From Haloarcula japonica DSM 6131 (lineage in GTDB: Archaea > Halobacteriota > Halobacteria > Halobacteriales > Haloarculaceae): a stretch of DNA of 59,210 nt. The position numbers and the translations under genes are program-made. Under the pieces are notes generated by a model. It had not been told where the DNA came from and did no database searches. It was given only the letters and a program-made list of their open reading frames with translations. Positions within the stretch are counted from its first letter, which is position 1. Each line of letters opens with the position of its first letter. Of this stretch, positions 8,415 through 16,690 are shown piece after piece. The stretch is from NCBI RefSeq assembly GCF_000336635.1, contig NZ_AOLY01000004.1:1-59210 (forward strand), in the 5' to 3' direction.

Positions 8415-9770
8415 TTAGAACTTCTCGAGGTAGCGGTCGAGTTCCCAGTCGGAGACGTCGACGAGGTACTCCTTGTGCTCCTGCGTTTTGGCCTCAACGA
8501 AGTTCTCGTAGACGTGCTCGCCGAGCGCGTCCTGAATCACTTCGTCGTTTTCGAGCGCTTCGACGGCTTCGCCGAGGTTCGACGGGAGCGTGGTGATGCC
8601 GTACTCCTCACGTTTCTCTTCGTCGAAGTCGTAGATGTTCTCGCGGACAGGGTCGTCGCACTCGAGGTCCTGCTCGACGCCGTCGAGACCGGCGTGGATG
8701 AGTGCGGCGAAGGCGAGGTACGGGTTACACGACGGGTCGGGGAACCGAGCCTCGATACGGCTTGCGGCCGGCGTTCGGGCGGCCGGCTTGCGGATGAGCG
8801 CCGAGCGGTTACGGTCGGACCAGGCGACGTAGACAGGTGCCTCGTAGCCCGGAACCAGACGCTTGTAGGAGTTCACGGTCGGGTTCGAGACGGCCGTGAT
8901 AGCCGGTGCGTGCTTGAGAATCCCGGCGGTGAAGCTCTTTGCCGTCTCGGAGAGGTTGAACTCGTCGTCCTCGTCGTGGAACGCGTTCTCGCCGTCCTCG
9001 GTGAACAGCGAGAGGTGCGTGTGCATCCCGGAGCCGTTGATCTTCGGGATGGGTTTCGGCATGAACGTCGCGTGCAGGTCGTGTTCGGCCGCGATGGCGC
9101 GGACGACGGAGCGGAAGGTCGCGACGTTGTCGGCCGTCGAGAGCGCGTCGTCGTAGGTGAAGTTGATCTCGTGTTGGCCCTGGGCGACCTCGTGGTGGGA
9201 GGCCTCGATGTCGAAGCCCATGTCTTCGAGGCCGTAGATGATGTCACGGCGCACGTCGGAGGCGAGGTCCTTCGGCGCGAGGTCGAAGTAGCCGCCGGCG
9301 TCGTTGGTCTTGGTCGTCGCACGGCCCTCTTCGTCTTCCTCGAACAGGAAGAACTCGGGCTCGGGGGCGGCGTTGACCGTATAGCCCATGTCGTTTGCGC
9401 GCTTGATAGCTCGCTTCAGGACGCCACGCGGGTCGCCGGAGAACGGCTCGCCGGTCGAGGTGTCGATGACGTCACAGATGAGTCGGGCACTGGAACCGCC
9501 GTCGACGTTTTCTCTCCACGGGAGTACCGAGAACGTCGAGGGGTCCGGGTCCAGACGCATATCGGATTCCTGAATCCGGACGAAGCCGTTGATCGAGGAG
9601 CCGTCGAAGTAAATCCCCTCTGTGAACGCTTTCTCTGCTTGGTCGGCTGTGATCGAGACGTTCTTGATGGTACCGAGGATGTCGGTAAACTGGAGTCGGA
9701 GGAAGTCGACGTTCTTCTCTTCGATTTCGTCGAGTACCTCCTGTGCCGCCTCTGAAAGTTCGCTTGTCAT
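8415..9770 (-). CDS. glnA: Glutamine synthetase, type I
   Basis: 451 residues, the normal length for type I. It makes glutamine from glutamate, ammonia and ATP in the cytosol and is the main entry for ammonium. Signatures include [38 protein letters not shown] and the ATP-site stretch [14 protein letters not shown]. The start at 9768-9770 (MTSELSEAA) is preferred over an upstream frame extension rich in Lys/Arg. It is divergent from lrp, whose product is known in Halobacterium to act on glnA. A palindrome TTTGCGCAAA lies upstream of its TATA box. Confidence 0.96.
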   Translation of the reverse strand: MTSELSEAAQEVLDEIEEKNVDFLRLQFTDILGTIKNVSITADQAEKAFTEGIYFDGSSINGFVRIQESDMRLDPDPSTFSVLPWRENVDGGSSARLICDVIDTSTGEPFSGDPRGVLKRAIKRANDMGYTVNAAPEPEFFLFEEDEEGRATTKTNDAGGYFDLAPKDLASDVRRDIIYGLEDMGFDIEASHHEVAQGQHEINFTYDDALSTADNVATFRSVVRAIAAEHDLHATFMPKPIPKINGSGMHTHLSLFTEDGENAFHDEDDEFNLSETAKSFTAGILKHAPAITAVSNPTVNSYKRLVPGYEAPVYVAWSDRNRSALIRKPAARTPAASRIEARFPDPSCNPYLAFAALIHAGLDGVEQDLECDDPVRENIYDFDEEKREEYGITTLPSNLGEAVEALENDEVIQDALGEHVYENFVEAKTQEHKEYLVDVSDWELDRYLEKF

Positions 9771-9896
9771 CTTTGGACACCCGATAGGAACGGTGCTACT
9801 ACTAAAACCCTGCTGATTTGCGCAAAGGTTTCGACGCTTTCGCTTACATTTGGACATTCGTAAAATTCTAATCCCTGGGGGGCGTCCCCCAATGTA
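9771..9896. promoter_or_regulatory. glnA/lrp divergent control region
   Basis: The 126-nt region serves both promoters. For glnA (minus) a TATA-like TTTTAGTAG lies at about 9801-9808. For lrp (plus) TAAAATTCTAATCC lies at about 9861-9874. A perfect 10-bp palindrome TTTGCGCAAA (9817-9826) sits just upstream of the glnA TATA box. The sequence TTTGGACA(C/T)(C/T)CG occurs twice, at 9772-9783 and 9849-9860. A hairpin GGGGG-GCGT-CCCCC (9877-9890) lies just before the lrp start. The palindrome is a candidate Lrp or general regulator site, by position only. Confidence 0.6.
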
Positions 9897-10355
9897 ATGA
9901 CGTACGAAAATCTCGACCGTGAGCTAGTGAATGCACTTCTGGGTGACGGCCGTGCCAGCCTCCGAAGCCTCGGAGAAGACCTCGACGTGTCGGTAACGAC
10001 CGTCTCAAACCACCTCTCCGATCTCGAAGACGAGGGAATCATCAACGGGTACACGCCCAAAGTCGACTACGACAAGCTCGGTTACGACGTGACGGCCATC
10101 ATCCAGCTCAAAGTGGAAGGGTCGTCGCTCCCGGCAGTCACCGAGGATCTCGAAGAGCACAAGCAGATGATCTCGGTGTACGAGGTCACCGGCGACTACG
10201 ACGTCATCGCGGTCGGGAAGTTCGCCGACACCGACGGCATGAACGCCCAAATAAAGGAACTCCTCACCGACCCAGACATCAGAGAGTCGAACACCTCTGT
10301 CGTACTCAATGCCGCAAGCGAACACGAACAGTTCGACCTCGACCTGAAGGAGTAG
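9897..10355 (+). CDS. lrp: Lrp/AsnC family transcriptional regulator
   Basis: 152 residues. An N-terminal helix-turn-helix (about 5-50; [30 protein letters not shown]) is followed by the RAM/AsnC effector-binding domain (about 65-145; [16 protein letters not shown]). These regulators form octamers and respond to amino acids. The divergent arrangement with glnA is conserved in haloarchaea, and the Halobacterium Lrp regulates glnA. The ATG at 9897 is 23 nt from the TATA-like box, so the mRNA is probably leaderless or nearly so. Confidence 0.93.
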   Translation: MTYENLDRELVNALLGDGRASLRSLGEDLDVSVTTVSNHLSDLEDEGIINGYTPKVDYDKLGYDVTAIIQLKVEGSSLPAVTEDLEEHKQMISVYEVTGDYDVIAVGKFADTDGMNAQIKELLTDPDIRESNTSVVLNAASEHEQFDLDLKE

Positions 10356-10458
10356 CGACCGTCGTTCCGAGCGCTCTCAGAGCGACGGCTCCCGGGAGTC
10401 TGATTTCCGGGTGGCATGGTACGCGAACCCAGCCTCAAATGGTACCGACGAATACTTG

Positions 10459-10472
10459 ACTGACCAGTCAGT
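10459..10472. promoter_or_regulatory. Inverted repeat, probable TetR operator
   Basis: ACTGAC-CA-GTCAGT is a perfect 6-bp inverted repeat with a 2-nt spacer, followed by a further TAGTCA half-like site. It ends 12 nt before the TetR start codon, between the probable TATA box (near 10450) and the start, where a bound repressor would block transcription. The predicted effect is autorepression of the TetR-MATE operon. Confidence 0.65.
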
Positions 10473-10484
10473 TAGTCACGCGTA

Positions 10485-11081
10485 ATGAACGACGGCGACA
10501 CGGCCGACGATATTATGGATGCGACCTACCGTGCGCTGTGTACGCACGGCTATGCGGATCTGACGATGCAGGATATCGCCGACGAGTCGGACAAGAGCAA
10601 AGCTGCCCTCCACTACCACTACGACAGCAAGCACGACCTCCTCTGTGCGTTCCTCGAATACCTCTATGACGGGTTCGTCGACCGGATCGAAGACCCCGAC
10701 GGCGAGAACCCACACGAGCGCCTGCTGGCACTCATCGATTCCGTGCTGGACAAGCCGGACGACGGGAGCGAAGAGTTCGGGACGGCGATTCTCGAAATCC
10801 GTGCCCACGCGCCCTACGAACCCGGCTTTCGCGAGCGGCTCACCGAATTCGACGACTACCTTGTCGACGAACTCGAAGTGATCCTCGAAGACGGTATCAC
10901 TGACGGGACGTTCAAATCGGACCTCGACGCCGAGGAGACCGCCCGGTTCATCGTCACCGTCCTGACCGGGGCTGCGACCGAGCGTGTCACGACCGGGCGC
11001 CCGGTCGAGTGTACCCGACGGATGCTCGCCGAGTACGTCGAGACACATCTTCTGGACGGACAGCAGGAGGTCACAGCGTGA
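10485..11081 (+). CDS. TetR family repressor of the adjacent MATE exporter
   Basis: 198 residues. The N-terminal DNA-binding domain is clear: ILDATY-type helix 1 (IMDATYRALCTHGYADLT), then MQDIADESDKSKAALHYHY, the TetR helix-turn-helix. The C-terminal helical domain would bind a ligand. The operator-like palindrome lies just upstream and the MATE start overlaps its stop by four bases (GTGA), so repressor and pump form one operon. The expected ligand is a substrate of the pump; its identity is not visible. Confidence 0.9.
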   Translation: MNDGDTADDIMDATYRALCTHGYADLTMQDIADESDKSKAALHYHYDSKHDLLCAFLEYLYDGFVDRIEDPDGENPHERLLALIDSVLDKPDDGSEEFGTAILEIRAHAPYEPGFRERLTEFDDYLVDELEVILEDGITDGTFKSDLDAEETARFIVTVLTGAATERVTTGRPVECTRRMLAEYVETHLLDGQQEVTA

Positions 11082-12565
11082 GCGTCCGGCAGAAACTGGG
11101 TCGTCTGGGTGCGCGGCTCGGGAACCTGTTCAAGGGGCAGGAGGAACTGGACCTGACCAGCGGTGACATCGGCAAGCCGTTGCTGTTCCTTTCTTTCCCC
11201 ATCGTCATCACGAACCTGCTACAGGTGGCGTACAACCTCGCGGACACGTTCTGGCTGGGGCAGTACTCCACGACAGCGCTTGCGGCCATCTCCTTTGCCT
11301 TCCCGATGATCTTCCTGCTCATCTCGCTCGGCATGGGGCTGTCGGTGGCGGGCAGCGTCCTGGTCGCACAGCACACCGGAGCCGAGGAACATCGCGAGGC
11401 CGAGTACGCCGCCTCCCAGACTGTGACGTTCGCGCTGTTGGCCTCCGTGCTGCTCGGCGCGACTGGCTACTTCTTCGTCGAGGACTTCCTGAGCCTGCTC
11501 GGGGCCTCCGAGCAGGTTCTCCCTGGCGCGACGGGCTACCTGCAGGTCGTCTCGCTCGGACTGACGGCGATGTTCGGTTTCTTCGTGTTCATCTCGCTGA
11601 TGCGCGGGGCCGGCGACACCATCACGCCGATGCTGGTGATGTTCGGGACTGTCGTGCTGAACATCGTCGTCGACCCGTTCCTCATCTTCGGCTGGTGGGT
11701 GTTCCCCGAGATGGGCGTCGTCGGCGCGGCCGTCGCGACGATCTTCTCGCGTGCCGTAGCGCTGGTCGTCGGTATCGGTATCCTGCTGTCAGGCAGGCGC
11801 GGCGTGCGGATTCACCTCAGTGATATGGCACCCGATCTGGAGTACCTCCGGAAACTGCTCAGACTGGGCATCCCGGCCTCCGTTGAGGGGACCGGTCGCG
11901 CCGTGTCAGTCAACGCCATGTTGTTCATCGTCGGGACGTTCTCGGTGACGGTGGTCGCGGCCTTCGGCGTCGGCATCCGCGTGTTCTCGCTGGTGTTCAT
12001 GCCGGCCATCGCGATGGACCGCGGCGTCGAGACGATGACCGGCCAGAACCTCGGGGCCGAGCGGCCTGACCGCGCAGCGACGGCCAATCACTTCGCCGCA
12101 AAAGTCTCGTTCGCCATCCTCACCGTGCTGGGCGCGATCACTATCTTCGCCGCACCGGCCGTCGTCAGCGTGTTCAGCGACGACCCCGAAGTCGTCCGCA
12201 TCGGGGCCGAGTTCCTCCAGTGGGTCGCCCCGACCTTCGGATTCATCGGCGTCGTCCGGGCCTACTCCGGTGGGTTCCGCGGAGCCGGCAAAACCCTCAC
12301 CGCAGCGGCGCTGGCGGTCACGATGCTGGGAATCATCCGCCTGCCGGTCGCCTGGGTCGCCTCCCGCCCGGTCGCGGTCCCGGCGTGGCTCGGCCCGCAG
12401 GTCGTCGACCTCTTCGCGTACTCGATGGCCGAACAGGGCATCTGGCTCGCCTTCGCCGTCTCGAACGTCCTCGCGGCCGGCCTCGCAGCGGCCTGGTTCC
12501 TCCGCGGGACGTGGCGCGATGCCGATCCCCGGACCGGCAGCGAACCGGCCGTCGCGGACGACTAA
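11078..12565 (+). CDS. MATE family efflux pump (TetR operon)
   Basis: 495 residues with 12 predicted membrane helices. The N-terminal DIGKPLLFLSFPIVITNLLQ and YNLADTFWLGQ are standard MATE features. It exports organic compounds in exchange for Na+ or H+. The GTG at 11078 overlaps the TetR stop and is in the right place for translational coupling; an upstream ATG at 11009 lies deep inside the TetR gene. It is only distantly similar to the MATE protein at 4776, so the two are not a recent duplication. Confidence 0.93.
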   Translation: MSVRQKLGRLGARLGNLFKGQEELDLTSGDIGKPLLFLSFPIVITNLLQVAYNLADTFWLGQYSTTALAAISFAFPMIFLLISLGMGLSVAGSVLVAQHTGAEEHREAEYAASQTVTFALLASVLLGATGYFFVEDFLSLLGASEQVLPGATGYLQVVSLGLTAMFGFFVFISLMRGAGDTITPMLVMFGTVVLNIVVDPFLIFGWWVFPEMGVVGAAVATIFSRAVALVVGIGILLSGRRGVRIHLSDMAPDLEYLRKLLRLGIPASVEGTGRAVSVNAMLFIVGTFSVTVVAAFGVGIRVFSLVFMPAIAMDRGVETMTGQNLGAERPDRAATANHFAAKVSFAILTVLGAITIFAAPAVVSVFSDDPEVVRIGAEFLQWVAPTFGFIGVVRAYSGGFRGAGKTLTAAALAVTMLGIIRLPVAWVASRPVAVPAWLGPQVVDLFAYSMAEQGIWLAFAVSNVLAAGLAAAWFLRGTWRDADPRTGSEPAVADD

Positions 12566-12614
12566 CGGCGCTGGTCACTGGAAGACAACCGCGAAAACGT
12601 TCTGAAATCGCGTT

Positions 12615-13157
12615 TCAGCGCCGTTCGGCCCGCTCGAAGCGCTCGTCCGTGAGGTACACGTCGCCGTCCTGAACCGTGACCTCGATGCTGTCGAGGGCGT
12701 CGCCAGCACATGGGCCGTGCGTGCAGACGCCATCGTCGGGTTCGAACTGTGCGCCGTGTTTGTGACACACCAGTTGGTCACCCCGCACAATCGCGCCCCG
12801 GCCCGGGTCAAGCGGGACTTCGGGCTGGTGGGGACAGGAGTTGCGCCAGGCGGCGACGGCGTCACCCGAGCGGTGCAGGATACAGTTGACGCCGCGCCGG
12901 CCGTTACGAGCCTCGAACACGAGCGTGCTGTCGGTGGGTACCGAGTCGAGTTCGGCGATGCGGCACGGGTCGTCACCGTCGTCGTTGCCGTCGGGCGACT
13001 GCTCGTCGTTGCCGCTGGACTGCCCATCGTCGCCAGTGCCGGAAAAGCTGAATCGGACAGTCGCGTCGCCGGCCTCGACCTCGCCACCGTCGTCGTGGAC
13101 ACGGACCGATTCCGATTCGTCGTCGGTGTCGACGGTCACGTCCACGGGGTCGCTCAT
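12615..13157 (-). CDS. Rieske [2Fe-2S] domain protein
   Basis: 180 residues. The C-terminal 100 residues form a Rieske ferredoxin-like domain: CPH and, 20 residues later, CHKHG supply the two Cys and two His ligands of a [2Fe-2S] cluster. The N-terminal 75 residues are a very acidic region ending in a Gly/Asn/Asp-rich linker. No membrane anchor or catalytic oxygenase domain is present, so it is a stand-alone electron carrier or an assimilatory-type Rieske protein. The start MSDPVDV (13155-13157) removes a Ser-rich shadow extension. It is divergent from the acidic protein at 13255. Confidence 0.85.
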   Translation of the reverse strand: MSDPVDVTVDTDDESESVRVHDDGGEVEAGDATVRFSFSGTGDDGQSSGNDEQSPDGNDDGDDPCRIAELDSVPTDSTLVFEARNGRRGVNCILHRSGDAVAAWRNSCPHQPEVPLDPGRGAIVRGDQLVCHKHGAQFEPDDGVCTHGPCAGDALDSIEVTVQDGDVYLTDERFERAERR

Positions 13158-13254
13158 ACAAACTTGTCGGCGATTGACACACATAGCGATGTCGAAGTCA
13201 TCCGCGGCATGCCGGTTGCAAAACGGAATTATGTCATCCGCTCGAAAAGACGGT

Positions 13255-13512
13255 ATGGACCGAGACGACGTTTCCGTCGAAGTGGAAGTCGAAGTGGAGA
13301 TAGACACAGCGGAACTGGAAGCCGAAGTCGAAGACATGGCGGAGTTCGAGGCGGAACTGGAGGGCAAGGGCGTCGAAATCGAACTAGAGGCCGAAGTCGA
13401 ATTCGCCGAGGCCGACGAACATGAAGAGATGGACGAGACAGAAAATGAGACGGAGGCCTCCGAAGCCGACGACGAGATGGACGAGGCAACGGATAACGAA
13501 GACCAGGAGTAG
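13255..13512 (+). CDS. Small, extremely acidic protein with alternating Val/Glu repeats
   Basis: 85 residues, nearly half of them Glu or Asp. The first part alternates hydrophobic and acidic residues (DDVSVEVEVEVEIDT), a beta-strand pattern; the middle repeats units like ELEAEVEDMAEFEAELEG; the C-terminus is Glu/Asp/Thr/Ala only. There are almost no Lys or Arg. The ATG at 13255 is 97 bp from the divergent Rieske start, so the two may share control. No family is recognised. It could be a scaffold or cation-binding protein, but there is no direct evidence. Confidence 0.6.
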   Translation: MDRDDVSVEVEVEVEIDTAELEAEVEDMAEFEAELEGKGVEIELEAEVEFAEADEHEEMDETENETEASEADDEMDEATDNEDQE

Positions 13513-13786
13513 GCACAGACAGCGTCAGCCGCGGTTGGCAGGGCACACCTCAGTGGATGCGGGTGAACCCGATTTCACAATCGCAGGCGAGGTATCGGGC
13601 GCAGCCGGTGGCTTTTCCAGCGCTGTGACTGAGAGGAGCCAGTCAATAATCAGTATCGTCGGCAGTACCGACTGATTCACACTGACACTACGGGCCGTCT
13701 CACCACGCATCTACCTATCAGAGTACGTACTGAAATCTATTTCTCAGAATGCTTACTAATACGCCCTGGCTACGAACAGGCACACG
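13513..13786. other. Intergenic region with promoter and a doubtful 40-codon ORF
   Basis: No confident gene. A GTG at 13553 opens a 40-codon frame (to 13675) whose product, with EPDFTIAGEVSGAAGGFSS, has ordinary haloarchaeal amino-acid use, but it has no recognised relative and no obvious promoter. The last 70 nt are more AT-rich and hold the promoter of the FMN reductase gene (TACTAATACG, about 13752-13761). Confidence 0.35.
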
Positions 13787-14371
13787 ATGCACGACACGCC
13801 ACACGTTATCGGTATCAGCGGCAGCCTCCGTGACGACAGCGGAACCAGAATCGCTGTCCAGTGTGCCCTCAATGCGGCGACCGGTGCCGACGCGACCACG
13901 GAACACATCGACCTGCGGGAGTGGGACCTCCCGCTGTTCGACCCCGACGCGGGTGCGGCTGAATCCGGTGACGGCCCGGAACTCGCCGCTTGCGTCCGCG
14001 AAGCCGACGCGATAGTCCTCGGAACACCTGTGTACCACGGCACAATCGCCTCACCGCTGAAGACAGCGCTTGATTACTGCAGTATCGACGATGTCGAGGG
14101 GACGACCATCGGCATCCTCGCAGTGGCCGGCGGTGGGTTCCCGACACCGACGCTCCAGCACCTGCGCGCTGCCGTTCTTGAACTGAAAGGCTGGCCGCTC
14201 CCGCAAGGTGTCGCCATCCCCGACTCGTGGGCCGCCTTCGAGGACGGCAGCATCGCCGACGGAGACATCGCGGAGCGCGTTGAGGAACTTGGCTCAAACG
14301 TCGTTGCGTACGCAGGTGTTGCGGACCGACGTGAGGAAACGGAACAGTCGGAACTGGCGACCGGGGACTGA
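13787..14371 (+). CDS. NADPH-dependent FMN reductase family flavoprotein
   Basis: 194 residues with the flavodoxin-like fold of the NAD(P)H:FMN reductase family. GISGSLRDDS near the N-terminus is the phosphate-binding loop for FMN, and TPVYHGTIASPLKTALDY carries the conserved PxYxxxxxxxLKxxxD region. It reduces free FMN or acts as a quinone/azo-type reductase. It converges on the glutamate-cysteine-ligase-like gene with only 2 nt between stop codons. The substrate is not predictable from sequence. Confidence 0.9.
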   Translation: MHDTPHVIGISGSLRDDSGTRIAVQCALNAATGADATTEHIDLREWDLPLFDPDAGAAESGDGPELAACVREADAIVLGTPVYHGTIASPLKTALDYCSIDDVEGTTIGILAVAGGGFPTPTLQHLRAAVLELKGWPLPQGVAIPDSWAAFEDGSIADGDIAERVEELGSNVVAYAGVADRREETEQSELATGD

Positions 14372-14373
14372 GG

Positions 14374-15894
14374 TTACTCGAACCAGTCGACGAAACTCCC
14401 CTCCAGCAGATTCTCCTCCTGATGCCGGATGTAGGTGGCCTGCATCCCCCAGATCGCTTCGGCCAGCGGGACGTTCTCCTCGACGCGGCGGCGGACGTAG
14501 TCGTGTTTCCAGCGTGCGGGTGTGAGCCGGCGGTCGACGCGTTCACGCAACGGCCGGATGTAGCTGTGGGCCTCCTCCGCCGAGAGGCCCCGCTGTTCGA
14601 GGCCCTCGCGCGCGTGCTCGAACAGTTCACCGTATATTTCTTCGGTGCTGGTCGTTGTTGCTCCGTCAGCGGTAATCCACTCGATTTTCGCCCGAAGGCC
14701 GTTCCGCGCGGCGGTGTAGAAGTTCTTCTCCGCCGTCTCCCAGTCCAGCGACCGGATGGGGTGTTCGAGCTGTGGCAGGCTCTCCATCAGGCCGGCAAAG
14801 ACGGCTGCAAAGCCGATGGCGTCGTCGACGGTCGGCTGAGCGGCCAGCGGGCGGAACTCGATGCGAGCGTTTGCCGCCGACCGCGTCGGCCCTTCGAACA
14901 CCGGCCTGACCCACCGCCAGTAGGAGCCGTGCTTGTGTCGGAAGTGGACGAAGTCGTCGTCGAAACGGGTGCCGGACGGCAGGTCGACCGGGACAATAGT
15001 GTCGTCCGCGACGATGTCGTCGATAGCCTCCTCGACGGAGTCGAAATCCGGCGGGAAACAGACTTTCGGTGGCGTCGTGTCGCCATCAGGTGGATTGAGA
15101 ACCGACTCGAAGACGCCGATTCGGTTTTCCATGTTCGCCCGGGCGACGATCTCCGGGTCGGGTGCGTCGTCGTAGAGGTCAGGCGGGAAAAACGGGGAAT
15201 TGACGCCAAGCGCCAGCAGCGGCGCGGCGATCCGGAGCGCGTAGCTGAAATACTCCGGCAGGTCCGGAGCGTGAGGAATCTGGTAGTGGGGTTGAATCGA
15301 GGTGATGAGCGACTCCGGCATCACTGTCTCGGCCTGTAGCGAGACGTGCGGCGCGTCGATTTCGAACGCCGAGGGGTAGTCCGTATTGGCCATCGTGTGA
15401 TAGCGGACGGAGTCCGACATGTTCGTCCCGATGCGGACGCCGCTCTGTTCGACGCAGTCACAGAGGTACTCCCGGGCCGTCTCACCGGTGGGTGGAACGG
15501 TCCACATGCCGTCAGAGACGAGGCGGATGCCCTCATTGCGCACCCGTTGTTGGGCCGGCATCAGCGACGCCTTCAGTTCGTTGCGCTGGGCCGCCAGCCC
15601 GTGGGTGTTCAGCGGCTGCGGGCTCGTCTGCATCTCGGCGTTGTGCAGGCCGAGCTCCTTCTCGAATCCGATGAGTTCGAGCAACTGACGCGGGACCCGC
15701 TGGAGTGCGTCGGTCTGCTCATCGACGGCATACAGCTCCAGTTCCATGCCGACAATCGCCTCCGAGTTGTCGAAGGTCCCGCTTCGGACCGCGGACTTGA
15801 GCGCTTCGGCTTCCTCGCGGGCCCGTTCGTTGAATGACTCGCTGTCCGCTGCAAGCACCTCAGCCACCCGGTCCGCCAGTTCCGAAGCCGACAT
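14374..15894 (-). CDS. Glutamate-cysteine ligase-like (GCS2-type) protein
   Basis: 506 residues. AIVGMELELYAVDE resembles the ExE metal-binding start of the carboxylate-amine ligase fold, and further matching blocks are HNAEMQTSP, a middle ENRIGVFES and RIEFRPLAAQPTVDDA. The family forms gamma-glutamyl peptide bonds; haloarchaea use gamma-glutamylcysteine as their main small thiol, so a role there is plausible, but this long type differs from the shorter haloarchaeal GshA and the substrate may be another. Start ATG at 15892-15894 (MSASELADRV); the longer frame adds a low-quality extension. Confidence 0.75.
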   Translation of the reverse strand: MSASELADRVAEVLAADSESFNERAREEAEALKSAVRSGTFDNSEAIVGMELELYAVDEQTDALQRVPRQLLELIGFEKELGLHNAEMQTSPQPLNTHGLAAQRNELKASLMPAQQRVRNEGIRLVSDGMWTVPPTGETAREYLCDCVEQSGVRIGTNMSDSVRYHTMANTDYPSAFEIDAPHVSLQAETVMPESLITSIQPHYQIPHAPDLPEYFSYALRIAAPLLALGVNSPFFPPDLYDDAPDPEIVARANMENRIGVFESVLNPPDGDTTPPKVCFPPDFDSVEEAIDDIVADDTIVPVDLPSGTRFDDDFVHFRHKHGSYWRWVRPVFEGPTRSAANARIEFRPLAAQPTVDDAIGFAAVFAGLMESLPQLEHPIRSLDWETAEKNFYTAARNGLRAKIEWITADGATTTSTEEIYGELFEHAREGLEQRGLSAEEAHSYIRPLRERVDRRLTPARWKHDYVRRRVEENVPLAEAIWGMQATYIRHQEENLLEGSFVDWFE

Positions 15895-16025
15895 ATCTCC
15901 GGGTTTGCAGCCATGGGTGTTAAGCATGCCCCAGAGAGCGGGCAGGTAGCGAGCGCGTGGATTCCCCACGCACGACGCGACCGCCGCTCACTCCCGACCT
16001 CACCGAGAAGGCAGATCACACAGCC

Positions 16026-16520
16026 TCACAGCAGCTCCCCGACGTCACTCATCGTCTCCCCTAACGGGTCCCGTTCCTCAGTTATGAGCGCCCCCTCCAC
16101 CGCATCGCGGGCGGTAGGCAACGGCTCGTGGGTTTCGATATAAACAGCCAGCGCAAACTCCTGTTCAGTCACGTCAGCGAGTGCGATGGCGTCGCTGCGG
16201 GAGAGGTCCCCGGCAAGCCAATCGGCGATTATCTCTCGTCCCTGTGGCCCGACCGGTGACACTTGCTCGCCGACGAGATGGAGCGTCTTGGCGGCCATCA
16301 CAGGCGCAACACCGGCAGCGCGGCCCGCATCGCCGACGCTCTTGCCGGCTGCGTAGGCTTCGACGACGGTCGCCGCTGTCGCCGCTGAGCACGGGAGGTC
16401 GTCTGCCACGGGGGCCAACCGCTCCGGGAGAGGTGCGTCTGTCTCATCGACGGCAGCGATGCCGCGGTCACGCTGGTGGGTCGTGACCTCGACACCAGCG
16501 GCGATATCCGACAACGTCAT
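16026..16520 (-). CDS. Conserved haloarchaeal protein of unknown function with HTH-like segment
   Basis: 164 residues, Ala-rich and mostly helical. AYAAGKSVGDAGRAAGVAPVMA looks like a helix-turn-helix of the sigma/transposase type, and DWLAGDLSRSDAIALADVTE could be a second. It is divergent from tfb and its ATG (16518-16520) is followed upstream by the AT-rich shared control region. The position suggests a transcription-related role, which is inference only. Confidence 0.6.
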   Translation of the reverse strand: MTLSDIAAGVEVTTHQRDRGIAAVDETDAPLPERLAPVADDLPCSAATAATVVEAYAAGKSVGDAGRAAGVAPVMAAKTLHLVGEQVSPVGPQGREIIADWLAGDLSRSDAIALADVTEQEFALAVYIETHEPLPTARDAVEGALITEERDPLGETMSDVGELL

Positions 16521-16595
16521 TAAAATTTCCTTCTATACTCCGGAATTTAATACTGACGGAAGATCGATAGGCGCTGATGTTAATTCCAGTATCTA

Positions 16596-16614
16596 CCTAC
16601 CGGTTACCGGTAGG
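16596..16614. promoter_or_regulatory. Perfect 19-bp palindrome upstream of tfb
   Basis: CCTACCGG-TTA-CCGGTAGG has 8-bp perfect arms and a 3-nt spacer, a strong candidate operator. It lies 77 nt before the TFB start and about 46 nt before the TATA-like GGTTTTTTAACC (about 16657-16668). Outside it, GGAATTTAA (about 16552) and TTAATTCC (about 16580) form another loose inverted pair. It may also control the divergent gene at 16520. Confidence 0.6.
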
Positions 16615-16690
16615 CAGTTTCACCGAAAAACGCCCGGAAACCCGCCTTTGCATCGGTTTTTTAACCCTCCATCCAGCCGTAGGTGGAAAC

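Noticed and set aside
8379-9755. 458-residue plus-strand frame opposite glnA
   Set aside because: Shadow of glutamine synthetase; no motif and atypical Val/Arg content.
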